Shown here in pieces: positions 1-10,697 of a stretch of DNA of 64,000 bases. The notes beneath the pieces were generated by a model. The model was given only the letters and a program-made list of their open reading frames with translations. It made no database searches and had not been told where the DNA came from. The DNA lies in NCBI GenBank assembly GCA_013396655.1, contig WBMV01006455.1, positions 49,756 through 113,755 on the forward strand, in the 5' to 3' direction. The position numbers and the translations under genes were made by a program. The number at the start of each line of letters is the position of its first letter. Within the stretch, counting starts at the first letter, position 1. The DNA comes from Campylorhamphus procurvoides. Lineage: Eukaryota > Chordata > Aves > Passeriformes > Dendrocolaptidae.

Positions 1-336
1 ATGTGGAAAAAGATCTGGATGTCTTATTTTTCTTTTTTATTTTGGTGTCACTGATCATTTTGTCTTCCTGTTTCAGACTTTATTTGAAAGGTCACAGTGG
101 AACTGCGGGAAAACAGAGTAGCCTGATCTTACATGGTGCTGAATTCAGTACAAAAGATGCTGACAATGACAACTGCATGTGTAAATGTGCTCTCATGTTG
201 ACCGGAGGTGAGTACAGCTCTGAAAATATGTGGCACATTGATAAGAATCCACTTTGTCTTCCTAAAGCAACGATAGATGAAGTTTTATTCATGGATGTGT
301 AAGTTCTGAGTGAAATTTTTTTTTATTATTATTACT
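1..336 (+). repeat. Direct repeat copy 1 (identical to 709-1044)
   Basis: This block holds 76 bases of intron, the exon and 129 bases of the following intron. It is base-for-base the same as 709-1044, at an offset of 708. The right edge coincides with an isolated N at 337. The left edge is the window edge, so the true extent upstream cannot be seen. Perfect identity over intron together with an N at the boundary points to unmerged overlapping contigs or haplotypes. Confidence 0.95.
77..207 (+). CDS. ANGPT1: ANGPT1 penultimate coding exon, upstream duplicate copy (probable assembly artefact)
   Basis: This 131-base exon is identical to the one at 785-915 and encodes the same piece of the angiopoietin-1 fibrinogen-like domain. 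It has the same acceptor (AG at 75-76 after a pyrimidine tract) and the same donor (GTGAGT at 208-213). The identity continues into both introns: bases 1-336 equal 709-1044 with no mismatch that I can find, and the block stops at a single N at 337. Its length is 2 modulo 3, so splicing both copies in series would shift the frame of the last exon. I therefore read it as a redundant contig end placed before the true exon, not as a second functional exon. A very recent real duplication cannot be excluded from sequence alone. Confidence 0.85.
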
Positions 337-337
337 N
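337..337. other. Single-N join between contigs
   Basis: One undetermined base lies exactly where copy 1 of the duplicated block stops matching copy 2. Sequence after it (338-432) has no counterpart after the second copy. An isolated N at such a break usually marks a forced join, so adjacency across it should not be trusted. Confidence 0.7.
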
Positions 338-432
338 GCATCCATCTCTGAGTGATGTTTGTTTCACAGACCTGCTTAAGTAGAGGCAACGGCAACTACT
401 GTCTTTCAATTCTCCTCCCCTCCCCTCCCCTC
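338..432. other. Short contig fragment ending in a (CCCCT)n tract
   Basis: These 95 bases lie between the single N and the large gap. They show no coding signal. The last 20 or so bases are a CT-rich pentamer repeat of CCCCT units that runs straight into the gap. I infer intron sequence upstream of the exon at 785, with the repeat as the likely reason assembly stopped. Confidence 0.6.
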
Positions 433-568
433 NNNNNNNNNNNNNNNNNNNNNNNNNNNNNNNNNNNNNNNNNNNNNNNNNNNNNNNNNNNNNNNNNNNN
501 NNNNNNNNNNNNNNNNNNNNNNNNNNNNNNNNNNNNNNNNNNNNNNNNNNNNNNNNNNNNNNNNNNNN
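433..568. other. Assembly gap (136 N)
   Basis: This is a run of N. It follows a CCCCT repeat on the left and resumes in unique sequence on the right. The true length of missing sequence is unknown. Any open frame crossing it is meaningless. Confidence 0.98.
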
Positions 569-708
569 CTCCTTGAGTTCAGTTCCGTTCTGAGGCAAGG
601 ACAATGTGTTATTACAAATACATTGAAAAACTCCAAATATCCCCATTTTAGACCTGAAACAACAAAGAGACTGAGCCAAAACACAAGAGATTCCTCAAGG
701 CAAGCCTG

Positions 709-1044
709 ATGTGGAAAAAGATCTGGATGTCTTATTTTTCTTTTTTATTTTGGTGTCACTGATCATTTTGTCTTCCTGTTTCAGACTTTATTTGAAAGGT
801 CACAGTGGAACTGCGGGAAAACAGAGTAGCCTGATCTTACATGGTGCTGAATTCAGTACAAAAGATGCTGACAATGACAACTGCATGTGTAAATGTGCTC
901 TCATGTTGACCGGAGGTGAGTACAGCTCTGAAAATATGTGGCACATTGATAAGAATCCACTTTGTCTTCCTAAAGCAACGATAGATGAAGTTTTATTCAT
1001 GGATGTGTAAGTTCTGAGTGAAATTTTTTTTTATTATTATTACT
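709..1044 (+). repeat. Direct repeat copy 2 (identical to 1-336)
   Basis: This is the second copy of the duplicated block, continuous on its left with 569-708 and on its right with the long intron leading to the last ANGPT1 exon. Because it is contiguous with the downstream gene, this copy is more likely to be in the correct place. Confidence 0.95.
785..915 (+). CDS. ANGPT1: Angiopoietin-1, penultimate coding exon (fibrinogen-like domain)
   Basis: ANGPT1 is a secreted ligand that clusters and activates the endothelial receptor tyrosine kinase TIE2 and stabilises blood vessels. This exon starts on the last base of a split Arg codon, encodes 43 whole residues beginning LYLKGHSGTAGKQSSLILHG, and ends on the first base of a Gly codon. 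The acidic stretch KDADNDNCMCKC carries the Asp and Cys residues of the calcium site and conserved disulphides of the fibrinogen-like fold. Splice signals are good: a TTTCAG acceptor before 785 and a GTGAGT donor at 916-921. The split Gly codon joins in frame to the exon at 9926, giving LTG-G-WWFDACG as in angiopoietins. It matches ANGPT1 as I recall it apart from conservative changes (Ser for Thr, Glu for Asp). Earlier exons (coiled coil and N-terminal half) lie outside the window. Confidence 0.95.
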
Positions 1045-3377
1045 TCTACTCTTTTCTATATGTATATTGTGGTAGTGCCAATACCTCAAGATTCCTATCA
1101 GTGGGGAGGGGATGCAGTCAGTCAGAATACTTCTGCACTGAAGGTGTTGCAACAATGTCAAAGGGGAAAGGAAAAGTTTGTGTAGTTTTTTAGGCAAGAA
1201 AGGAAAAATGAGAGAGAAATAGCCAAACAAGTAAGAAGGCAGGAAGAAGCTTGTAAGAAGTGGGAGAATCAACCAGAAACAGAAGAGAGAAAATACAGGG
1301 AATTAGACATTAGAAGGTAAAGTTTAAAACCAATCGGCCTCTAGATTTGTGATATATTATCCATTTCCCTTAAGGGTGTGATTCTGTTATTGAAATAATT
1401 ATAATGTTTAAACTCTGTGTTATATGAATATGATACATAAATACACAGTTAATGTAGTGACTAATTCAGTCCCCTGTGAAAAACTAGACCTGCAATCACC
1501 TGTTTAATCTGGAAGATTTAAACTGTATCATTAGTGAGCTGAGTCAAACTGCAGAAGGAAAGAGAGTTGAGGTGGGGAGGAGCACAGACAAGGTATACTG
1601 GGACAGTTTAAAGCACCAACCCAATGTGACTGCCAGCAAGTATAGTATGTATGACTGAGATTTGTTCCTTTAAGGGCAGAGAAGGAATATCTGAGATTAT
1701 CTACCCATATAGACACTTGAAATTTTAGCCCAAGAGTGAGAACTTTCTCTGGAAAATGGTCCTTATCTCTAGTTCCTATATGGGCAAGTTCATTTTTATC
1801 TCTAGAATATCACATTGTAGCAGAAAGCTTAAATTTGGATTCTTTGGTTCATTGACTGTATGACCAAAAAGGGCCATTTTTTTATCTTCGCATCTGATCT
1901 TCTTTGGAGACTGTCTCTCAGTGATTTCTTACTTTCCTGGAAAAAATCCCATAGCATGTAAATTTTTCAGGATTTTGGATCAGACTGTAAAACCAGTATT
2001 ATTTGTGGTTACTGGCACTCTGATTGAATCCAGCTCAGGCATATATGAGCTTCTAAAGCTATCATCTGCTAAGAGTAGATGGGTTTCCATCACTGAGAAT
2101 TTATATCAAATGCACAACCTAGCTCCTCATTCTCTTTTGCCAATTGGAAATGACCCAATTGGGAAAGTCTTTAAGGAGCCAATTTTTCAAATTTCCCTAA
2201 TTTCCTCTAGTGATACCTTATTAAAAGACATCATGGGAAACTTCTTCCAGTACATAGGTGATCAGACACTACCTTTCTATTTCTATTAAAAAAATAGAAG
2301 CTAATCAGATAGTTCTGGAGACAGTGGATAAGAAATCAATAGTTTATTTTAATTGAAAGTGTTGACCTTTCCCTTTAGAGACCATGCTAAATCATAGCAT
2401 GTTACTTCCAGGGCAGGCTGAAATTTAGTGAGAAGATCCTGAGTGTGAGTTGTGTCTGCGCTGAAGTGCAGACTCATTCATGTATCTGAGCTGCCTGGAA
2501 ATACCTCTTCTCCCAGACGGTTAGTTCTGGGAGAAGAGTGGTTTGTTTATTTTCCTGCCCTGACTGCTATGGCAGGTCAATGCCCTGCTAAGGTCAGTCT
2601 GCTGTTGAACAACTGTTCCACAAGGTTCATGTGTATCGCTGTAAATCTACTGCAAAACCACAGATTCACATATAGTGTTAGCAAATGAAATGAACAAGGA
2701 AGAATGGGAGAATTAGCAAAGTCTGAGGAAATCAAAAATATAGGAAATCACTGCAGAGTAAAAGAAGATATAACTAGTCTTTGGAGAGAGATGAGTATCT
2801 CTTTTGAAAAAAGCTCAGCATAATAGTCCTTCAGAGACAGGCTGTACAGCACTGAGTATTTTGCCATTCTTTAAGCGGAGAAATACTTTAAGCAAGTTAC
2901 AGTTCTCCTCAAACACTCTGCTATGCTTTCCTTCTTGAAATGACTCTTATTCATTGTGAAATATCAGAAATTGAGTTAAATAATAAAACATTTTTAATGA
3001 GTATATTTCAGTTTTGTACCAGACAAAGACTAACCAAGAAAAGCAACAATGATAACCGGTTTTTTGAACCTTTTTTTTTTTTATCCAAAAGACATCAGAC
3101 TCTGTTAGTTTTGGCAACATCACAGAGAACTCTTTAATGATAAATGATATGAAATCTGCAGGCAGGTTTCTAGCTATCTTGACAGTTTGGGTGAGCCTCT
3201 TATCTCTATGAGGTGAACTGAATACATTTATGTCAGGAATAAAGGCTGAGATAAGCTGAAGCTCAAGACCGTGATATGGTTATAGTCGAGGCTGAAAATA
3301 AAAATGTAAGGAAAACACACATTTCTCTCTGTGATCTTACTAGTTGTCAGTTTTATTTGGTCTGTATCATAACTATT

Positions 3378-3412
3378 ATTCTCTCTCCTCCTTTATCTCC
3401 TCCCTCCTCCAC
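3378..3412 (+). repeat. Pyrimidine-rich tract in intron
   Basis: This is an almost pure C/T stretch made of CTCCTCC-type units, ending in a CACAG. The tract plus AG imitates a 3' splice site, but no plausible exon with a donor and homology follows, so I treat it as low-complexity sequence. Confidence 0.6.
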
Positions 3413-6386
3413 AGAATGCAAAATTAAATATATAGAAGAATATAGAAAATATAGAAGAACGAACAGCATTTTGTGTGTGTGTCTTTCTTGTCCTTTCAAG
3501 AGCCATTCCATGCTACTTGACTTAATATTAATTTTAGGGAATGGCTTCAAAAGTACATTCATTGGCTGGATTCTTAGTCTCTGTAAACTTTCAAGGTATT
3601 TAAATGTTTTAGCTCCTTTTTTTGTACCTTGGAAAATTTAAATTAAGCATGCTTGTTTTACTTTAAAGACAAATCATATTTATTCAAATAATTTCTTCAA
3701 TGGTTCAGTATCCCAGACCAGTGAACTGAGCAAAGGGTTATATATAGATCTGTATGCAATTTCAAGCCTTATTTGAAGAGTACCCCAGTAAGTTACATAC
3801 ACATTTTTGTAAGAAACAGCATTAAAAATGCATCAAACTATCACCAGAACAAGGCAATGAGTAGATGTCCAAAACACTTCATATAGATTTCCAGTACAAC
3901 ATTTAACATTTCTGGATCAGATTCATGGGCCAAATTCTCATCCATTCTGCCAGGATACCAGCAGTCAGCTGAGCCACCAAATTGTTTGTGTCATTGTTTT
4001 CAATCACTGGAAAATGACTTATGGTAACTTGGCTCATAGTGAAAGAGGTTTAAGGTGATTTTCTTTGTCTGGCATTGACTTCAGTCTGAGATGTTCACAC
4101 AAGGGTTTATCTTGCTTCTAGTGAGAAGTTAAACTTCTACTCCCTAAAACAGTTTGACAGAGACAGAAAGACTTTCTAGATGTCTTGCCAGGTTTGAAGC
4201 AGCATAGAATTACTAAAAGTGGTTTCCTGCTTTATTTTATTTTACTGGAGGCAGCCATCCTTCCAACTGCAGTCTCCTGTCTCTGAAAGAAGTCTGTACA
4301 GGCATAAGAACAATGCAAATAAATTATATCTCCCTTGAGTATTTTTCCAGTTTCTTTTGATTCCCAGGGGTTTCCTAAGTTAGTGACTCAATGTATTTAT
4401 TAAATCTCAATGTATTTTTTCAATGGATTTCTCATCTATTAAATCAAAGACTGCTCTATGACTGCTCAATGACTTCCAAACAGTGTTGCAATTGTTGTTT
4501 CACTGCTTTTTCTCTAAGTAGCAAATTTTATCAATCTCTGGCAAGAAGGGTATGAAGGACTCTTGTCATGACTTGGACGAACGTTCTTGGTTGAATATAG
4601 AAATCTGCCCATATACTACAATTAGAAAACGAACAGTTTTTCTTATCTTTTCTTTGGAACAAAATATTTGAAAGTGACAACCTCTACACACTTTCAAGTA
4701 TCCAACTTCAACCCTTGGATGTTCATCTACTTACATAGGAAAGAACCAGGATTTTGGTTTCATGCCTATAGTTTCTTTCATAAAGAAGACACTTCAAACA
4801 TGCCATTCATGAAGAAATTTTATTGCCAGCCATTTTTATGAAAAAATGTAATCACCATGCAAATAAGAAGTGATTGAATAGTATTTGGTTTATGCTAGAA
4901 GAATTAGTAATATTTCATTGCACATATGACTACTCAGCACTTTTAACAAAAGCATAACCACATTGTTGTGTCTATCAGGGTTATGTACAGACAACCATAA
5001 TGCAGTGTTAGGAAAACTCCAGGAAGTGACTAACTTGTGATATATTTAGATGATCAGAACATAGTTACCAATGTGAAAGTTTCATGTTATTTTTACTTCA
5101 TAAAATGGTCCTCATAAAAAGGACTACATTATCCAGTTGATATGAAAATCTAATGCCTTTTCATCTTATATCCTGACAGCTAAATTCTGACTTAATCTTC
5201 AGACTGTCAAGCCTTAGTGGTAGTCTGATCAATCCAATACTCTAAGAAATAAAAGAACATAGGCCTAGAATTTACTTCCAGTGGTCACTTCATCCCTTTC
5301 CAAGACAGACTCTTCTCTATCCGTTTGTTTCTGTCTTTCTGTTCACCTTCAATATTTCTGCAGATATCCATTCTTTTAATAAAATCTGTTACTGAGTTTG
5401 TCTACACAATATAATAAAGCTTTGCATGTTGACTATCTGATTCTATGATAATTTAAATGTGTTCCATCTTGTCCAATCCTCCACCATTGGAAGGCATAGA
5501 CCATTCCTTTGCATTCCTATGAAAGGTTTTTGTATGAATTTGATCTGTCTTTTGAACCCTAAATCTGTCCTCTTACATTCACTCTTTTAATGTCTGTCCC
5601 ATGACTCCACAAATAACTTGAAATGTCATCCAGAATTTCACCCAGTCTTCTAGCTGAGAAATTACCAATACAAAGTCAAGCAGATCTGAAGAATTACCAT
5701 TTAACTTCTTCAGAAAACTACGGAATGGCAGAAACATTGAAATCTTTCCTAAAAGAAATTGCTACGACTTCTGATAATTGAGGGTTATTTCAACTATTTT
5801 GCATTAACAATTGCTCTTATTTGCTTGGTTGCCAAATGCATTAAATTGTATGGTCAAACCCAAGGGCTATAAAAAAATACTGGGTTTTCATAGGATCCAT
5901 TTATCCCATGAATATATACAAGTGTACTATTCAAACATACTTTGGATCTTATTGAATGACCTGTACTGATCTTACTGCATTTGGAGACATTCACTGTACT
6001 CAGGAGGGAGAAAAGAGAGGTGTGTGAAGAAAGGGTCTGCCATCAAATGTGTAGTGTTTAGACGCCTATCCTTGTAGTATGTAAAAGGCAACTAAGAACC
6101 TTTCATCAAAGCTGAGTGACCGTTACCCAGTTGCCAGTGCATGCAGGATTTACAGTGCACTCATGAATTGATGAGCATTAGGGTGCTAACAAAGAATTTT
6201 GGATGCATATATGCTCTGGATCTGCTTCATTTGGTGTCTTCTGCAATGGCAGTGCTGCAGGTATCTTTTTCAGAAACCCCTGTTTTATGTTCCTCCAATT
6301 CCTCATAGCTACAAAGAAAATTACTGTTTCCATTCCTCTTTCCCTCAATACACAAGGTGTCTGAAGAAATCTTCCTTGACATCCAT

Positions 6387-6523
6387 TCACAGATTTAATA
6401 GATATTCTGAGTTGGAAGGGATCCACAAGAATCATTGAATCCTTCTGAAATGAGTGGCCAGTATGGGGATTGATACCACAACCTTAGTGTTATTAACACC
6501 ATTCTCAAACTCACTGGGCACCC
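6387..6523 (-). mobile_element. tRNA-Ile-derived SINE with CR1-like tail (TguSINE1-like)
   Basis: On the minus strand the element starts near 6523 with a degraded tRNA head. Reading down, TGGTGTTAATAACACTAAGG matches the anticodon arm of eukaryotic tRNA-Ile(AAT). GTGGTATCAATCCCC then matches the T-loop B box, and TACTGGCCA matches the acceptor end. The tail (6387-6450) reads on the plus strand as ATTCTGAGTTGGAAGGGATC, the typical reversed 3' end of avian CR1, which lets CR1 reverse transcriptase mobilise the SINE. A tRNA-Ile head joined to a CR1 tail is the architecture of TguSINE1 described from zebra finch. The A and B boxes are mutated, so this is an old inactive copy and not a tRNA gene. 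The exact ends are approximate and I found no clear target-site duplication. Confidence 0.8.
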
Positions 6524-6704
6524 ATTCAAAGTAGCCGATTTGGGGTTAAGATATGCAGTGGGAAGTCTTTTGATAATCAGATGCCCTATGGGGAAATAAG
6601 ACCTTTCAGGGGACTGCAGGGGAGCATGGAGAGAAATAACCATATGGAGAAAAAAAACACCATACACACACTAGAAAAAATAGCAAAACAACCCATCTCA
6701 CTTT

Positions 6705-6740
6705 CAAAATAAAAATAAAAAAAATAATAATAAAAAAAAC
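6705..6740 (+). repeat. A-rich low-complexity tract
   Basis: Runs of A are interrupted by single T (AAAAT and AAT units). It could be a degraded poly(A) tail, but no retrotransposed gene body is recognisable just before it. Confidence 0.7.
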
Positions 6741-7291
6741 ATTCTCTCTAGGAAGAACAGTATAATAGAGGAAAAAATATGGTCATTAAAAATATACTTT
6801 GAAAGAAGTGTGTATCTAGAAGAAATCTATGATGAGAGATTCGAGCAAGTCCTCACAAAACTTTTATAAAATTATGTGTTTCTTCAGCTCGTTCCATTTT
6901 TCTACATAGATTTTGTAAAGCATCAGTGAAAACCTTCACCACAAAAAGGCCATTTATGCATCTGTTCCTGTTCCTTTAAGATGAAATGGTAACTAACTCA
7001 GCTTGTCATCTTTTCATCCCAACACTATAAACAGAACCCAGCTGCACCTGGGTTCCAGCTTTGAGGAACGAGGATTAGAATTTCTCCATTTAACTTTGTC
7101 TAAGGTTTCTACAAGATTATACTATGGTTACAGTAAAGCATCAGCTGTGCAGCTCTCCCTTTCTTTGGTTATTGTCCCTGTAAGTATTACATTGTAATCA
7201 AAGGGAGGCCAACTGTACCAAAATAGAAGATTGTCAGAATTTATCTGGCCTAAATTCTTCCCCCAAGTTTTCTTTATGAAGTGTTACTTCT

Positions 7292-7326
7292 GAAAAAAAA
7301 AAAAAAAGAAAAAAAAGAAAAAAAAC
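7292..7326 (+). repeat. Poly(A) tract with G interruptions
   Basis: About 35 bases of A are broken by two G residues. It is a simple repeat inside the last ANGPT1 intron, with no target-site duplication or upstream retrocopy evident. Confidence 0.8.
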
Positions 7327-7757
7327 CTAAGTATTTTCCAAAACCTAAGGAAATACAAGGCTAGAAACATGATTTAGATGGATCTGAATGCAAAGGACAG
7401 AGTAAGCACTGGACCTGAAGGTGGAACATGATCAATATCATATCAGTAGTAATAAGTCATAGTTTAAGATACTTTCATATAATGCATTCCTAACAGGTAG
7501 ATAAAATGCTAACAACTGATGGAACCAGATTATTCCTTAAGACAGCGCACATTGTTTAAAAGGAATTTCTCAGAGTTTAATTCCATTTCCAGAAGTCAGA
7601 GTGGGAAACACAATGAAAATTTAAAATTCTGCATTCTATTCCACAGTGACACCTGCACAATTCAGTAGGAATTCACTAGATGATGAGCTTGCCACTACTG
7701 TTACTACTGTTGGAAAATTGTTTACAAGGGGTACTAAGGGGATTACAATGCTGTAAT

Positions 7758-7812
7758 GTGAAGGCTGAAATAACTTTTTTTAAACGTGAAGGCTGAAATA
7801 ACTTTTTTTAAA
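7758..7812 (+). repeat. Perfect tandem duplication, 28-bp unit
   Basis: The 28-base unit beginning GTGAAGGCTGAAATAAC occurs at 7758 and again at 7786. The second copy is identical for 27 bases before it diverges. The lack of mismatches suggests a recent replication-slippage event. Confidence 0.9.
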
Positions 7813-9925
7813 ATAAAGTGGCATTTAACTACCAAAAGCAAAAGTCACCACCTGATCTTGATTTTGCTTGCCTCCATGCATGACACAAATCTCAGTACAA
7901 TCATATTACATGGAAAGATGCATAAAACCTGTGCTAAAGATTCACAAAACCAAAGGTCTTACTATGAAAAAAAAAACCTCAACAGAAATTTTTATGACAA
8001 ATAGAGCTCCTATCCACTAAGGTTAATACATTTTTGACATTGGGAATATTAGCTCTTTGCAGTCTGGGAATTGATTCTGTCTTTCTCAGTCTGAACTAAG
8101 CATCTTTCTTTTACATTACATAGATGCTCTGAAAGGTGTTGGAGAGAAGATTCTATTCCCATCAAGATATCCAGCAAAACTCCCACTACTATCAGTGGAG
8201 TCAGCATGTCACCTAGTTTATCTTTGTCAGTTTGCATTCTGTAATCTTGGTGTTGCCAAGTTTCATGTTATTTGGAGTTTTTCTTAAAACTCTAGCTCCC
8301 ATGACAATATAATATTCACCTTAATAAGAAAATACCTTGGAGAGAGAGACAAGAGAGTTCACTGATTAATATCATCTTAAAGCAACGGTTTAAAATAGTT
8401 CTGAAGATTCACACTTTTTTTCACCACTGACTTAATTTTCTCAGCTGGTATATGCATATCTTCACTGGAGAAGTCTGAAGGTGAGATGCATTTTTTTTTT
8501 TGCATACACTTAGAAACTAAACCTGGACTTCTAGCAAGTTTAAATTTTCTACATGTAGTCATACAAGTGTTCCAGAACTGTTACACTTCTCTTTTATCCT
8601 AGCTTGTGAGTTTACTACTCCTTCAGTTATGCCAACACAACTGTTCACAGGGACATTCTGTAGACCAGATTGCTGGTTTGCCCTCCTAAAGCAAAGTCCT
8701 TGGGTTTTATTCTAAATTTGTCTTACTTCAATTTTCAGCACAGTCTTGCAATATAGCTGTTGGAGCAGTGAACTGGAATCACAAACATCTGGGCAAGGTG
8801 TTTCTTGCCCTGACTTTCTGGTCGAATAAAATATATGCAATTTCACAGAGTTCACAGACCTGTTGAGTAGGAAGCAGGGAGGGTAGGGGGCAGAAAAAGC
8901 AGTTGGCAATTTTCTAAGCCCAGTTTTGAAAATCATTAACAGTTTTAATATATTTTTCTCATCAGTGTTAGTCTGGTAGCTAGGAATTTTTGTCTACCTT
9001 TTCACAGGTAATGAGCATTCGGTACTTTTCAAGACCAAGATTAGAAGGCTAAAGATTTAATATAGGTTTTCACATTCAAAAATTAAGAATTGAATGTCAT
9101 TGTTCTGACCCAAACTGTACATGCAATGAATATACCTTGATTGAAGTGGGCCATACTCTCACCTAGACGTATGCACACTCAGGTAATCAGCTGCATCATC
9201 TACTCATGCACACCAGTATTCTGAATGTCAGCAAGGTACAGTGTTATGATTGTCTTCTTCACTTAGTCTTTCCATTCTTTTGCTTTATCCTATTTATAAA
9301 CTTATCATAAGTCTTAAAGAAAGAGTCTACCCCTCTCCTTGTACACTATGTTGGATGCTAATTATCTATTACTACAACACTGTAGTTACTATAACAGGAC
9401 AGCAACATCAGTGTCATAATCCAATTGCTAAAAAGATCTAACCTGGGAGCAAAGGCAACCGAGAATTTGAAGAATCACAGTTAAAGCAACAGAAAAGGAC
9501 TAGTAAATAAAATGAATTCATGCTTATACTCAAAATAACAAGTGAAATTTTGCAAAATTCTTTTGAATTATAGTCTTTTTCTGAGGTTAGATGGAAACTG
9601 CAATACTGTCTAAATATGCAAAACAGTGTATTTATCTTTGATGTTCTTGCTTTTACTTCACATAGTGCATATAAAGCTAGAATGAGTTGGGATGTAATTG
9701 GTTTTACAGTTCTGTAAATACAAGTGTGCATTCTCCAGCACTGATTACTACAGAACAGCACAAAAGAGCAAAAAAGAGGAAAATATTAAAATAGCACACA
9801 TCCCAAACCAGGACTATTTATTAGCTATTTAGCAGAAACTGATAATCAGCTAAACCTATCAAATAAATATAAAATAAAAATCCTTAGTGCAGTTGCGGTT
9901 TAATTTTTTGTCTCAATGTTTCTAG

Positions 9926-10086
9926 GGTGGTGGTTTGATGCCTGTGGCCCCTCCAATCTCAATGGGATGTTCTACACAGCTGGACAAAACCACGGAAAGC
10001 TCAATGGCATCAAGTGGCATTATTTCAAAGGCCCCAGCTACTCCTTGCGCTCCACCACCATGATGATCCGCCCCTTGGACTTTTAA
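9926..10086 (+). CDS. ANGPT1: Angiopoietin-1, last coding exon with stop codon
   Basis: This exon completes the split Gly codon (GG at 9926-9927), then encodes 52 residues from WWFDACGPSNLNGMFYTAGQ to the C-terminus TTMMIRPLDF, with TAA at 10084-10086. It is the C-terminal receptor-binding (P) part of the fibrinogen-like domain that contacts TIE2. WWFDACGPSNLNG is a hallmark of fibrinogen-like domains. The TAG tripeptide at residues 17-19 of this exon (codons 9976-9984) is diagnostic: ANGPT1 has TAG where ANGPT2 has PQR, and this loop has been linked to agonist versus antagonist behaviour. The ending RPLDF also fits ANGPT1 (ANGPT2 ends RPADF). The residues appear identical to mammalian ANGPT1 as I recall it, so purifying selection is evident. 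Frame and splice phase agree with the exon at 785-915. Confidence 0.97.
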
Positions 10087-10691
10087 ATGCATTCAGCAAT
10101 GGATCCCAGAACAAGTCAGGATGGCACTGCCCTTAACAGCAACACTATCACAGTTGAAGGTAAAAGGAGAAGGGCTTTTTGAAAGCAACTTGTAGGGATG
10201 ATGCGAAGTCACTTTGTTATTACTCAATAATCTGCAAATACTTCCCAAGAGTCACCTCATGTTTTGATGACTGGGGCAGGATTGGTTTAAAAGATGGTGG
10301 CTGAAGAGGTTTTCCAAAGAACTGGATTTGGCTACTCAGCCCTAACTTGGTGCTTGTCAGTGGATGGGATTTTTGGTATTTTGTTTTTGGTTTTGTGTTT
10401 TTGTGGGTTTTTTAAATTCAGCATCAAAGGGGAAGAACTGAAACATATCAGCCATGGTCTATTGAGTAGAACGTTATTCAGCAGTGAAATGCCAACATTA
10501 TACCTGTGAAATGGATTACAGAGACACCTTTATTAAAACTCATCTTCAAGCACTAAAGGTGACCACTCCGAATATTGTTTTTCTGAAATGAACTGAATTT
10601 GAATAGTGGATGGATTTATGTTAATCCCAGAGTCAAATGATTTGTGGGAATATTATTTTTCATTAAATCCATTAAGGACATGTTTCTCATA

Positions 10692-10697
10692 AATAAA
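10692..10697 (+). terminator. Candidate proximal polyadenylation signal AATAAA
   Basis: A canonical hexamer about 600 bases after the ANGPT1 stop. It could give a short 3' UTR isoform, but no strong GT-rich downstream element is obvious. Confidence 0.3.

Larger units (their letters stand above)
916..9925 (+). other. ANGPT1: ANGPT1 last intron (9010 bp)
   Basis: The intron begins GTGAGT (916) and ends TTTCTAG (acceptor AG at 9924-9925), preceded by a T-rich tract. I see no supported gene inside it. It contains a CT-rich tract (about 3378-3412), a tRNA-Ile-derived SINE on the minus strand (6387-6523), A-rich tracts (6705-6740, 7292-7326) and a perfect 28-bp tandem duplication (7758-7812). Open frames here reach at most about 122 codons (1921-2289) and carry no recognisable domain. 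Confidence 0.9.

Noticed and set aside
3..302. 99-codon open frame starting at 3 (and its twin at 711)
   Set aside because: The start lies in intron. Only the part from 77 to 207 (785 to 915) is exon, and the rest reads through the acceptor and donor. It is not a separate small protein.
332..684. Open frames of 74-115 codons across the N run
   Set aside because: They consist largely of unknown residues translated from N and have no meaning.
1921..2289. 122-codon open frame in the ANGPT1 intron
   Set aside because: No domain, no codon bias and no splice context. Stop-free runs this long are expected a few times in 64 kb of six-frame AT-rich sequence.
3378..3420. Pyrimidine tract followed by CACAG as a hidden splice acceptor
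   Set aside because: The downstream frame shows no conserved domain or good donor, and both flanking ANGPT1 exons already join in phase.
6455..6523. Possible tRNA-Ile gene on the minus strand
   Set aside because: The internal promoter boxes and stems carry many mutations and the 3' side runs into a CR1-like tail, so it is a SINE head.
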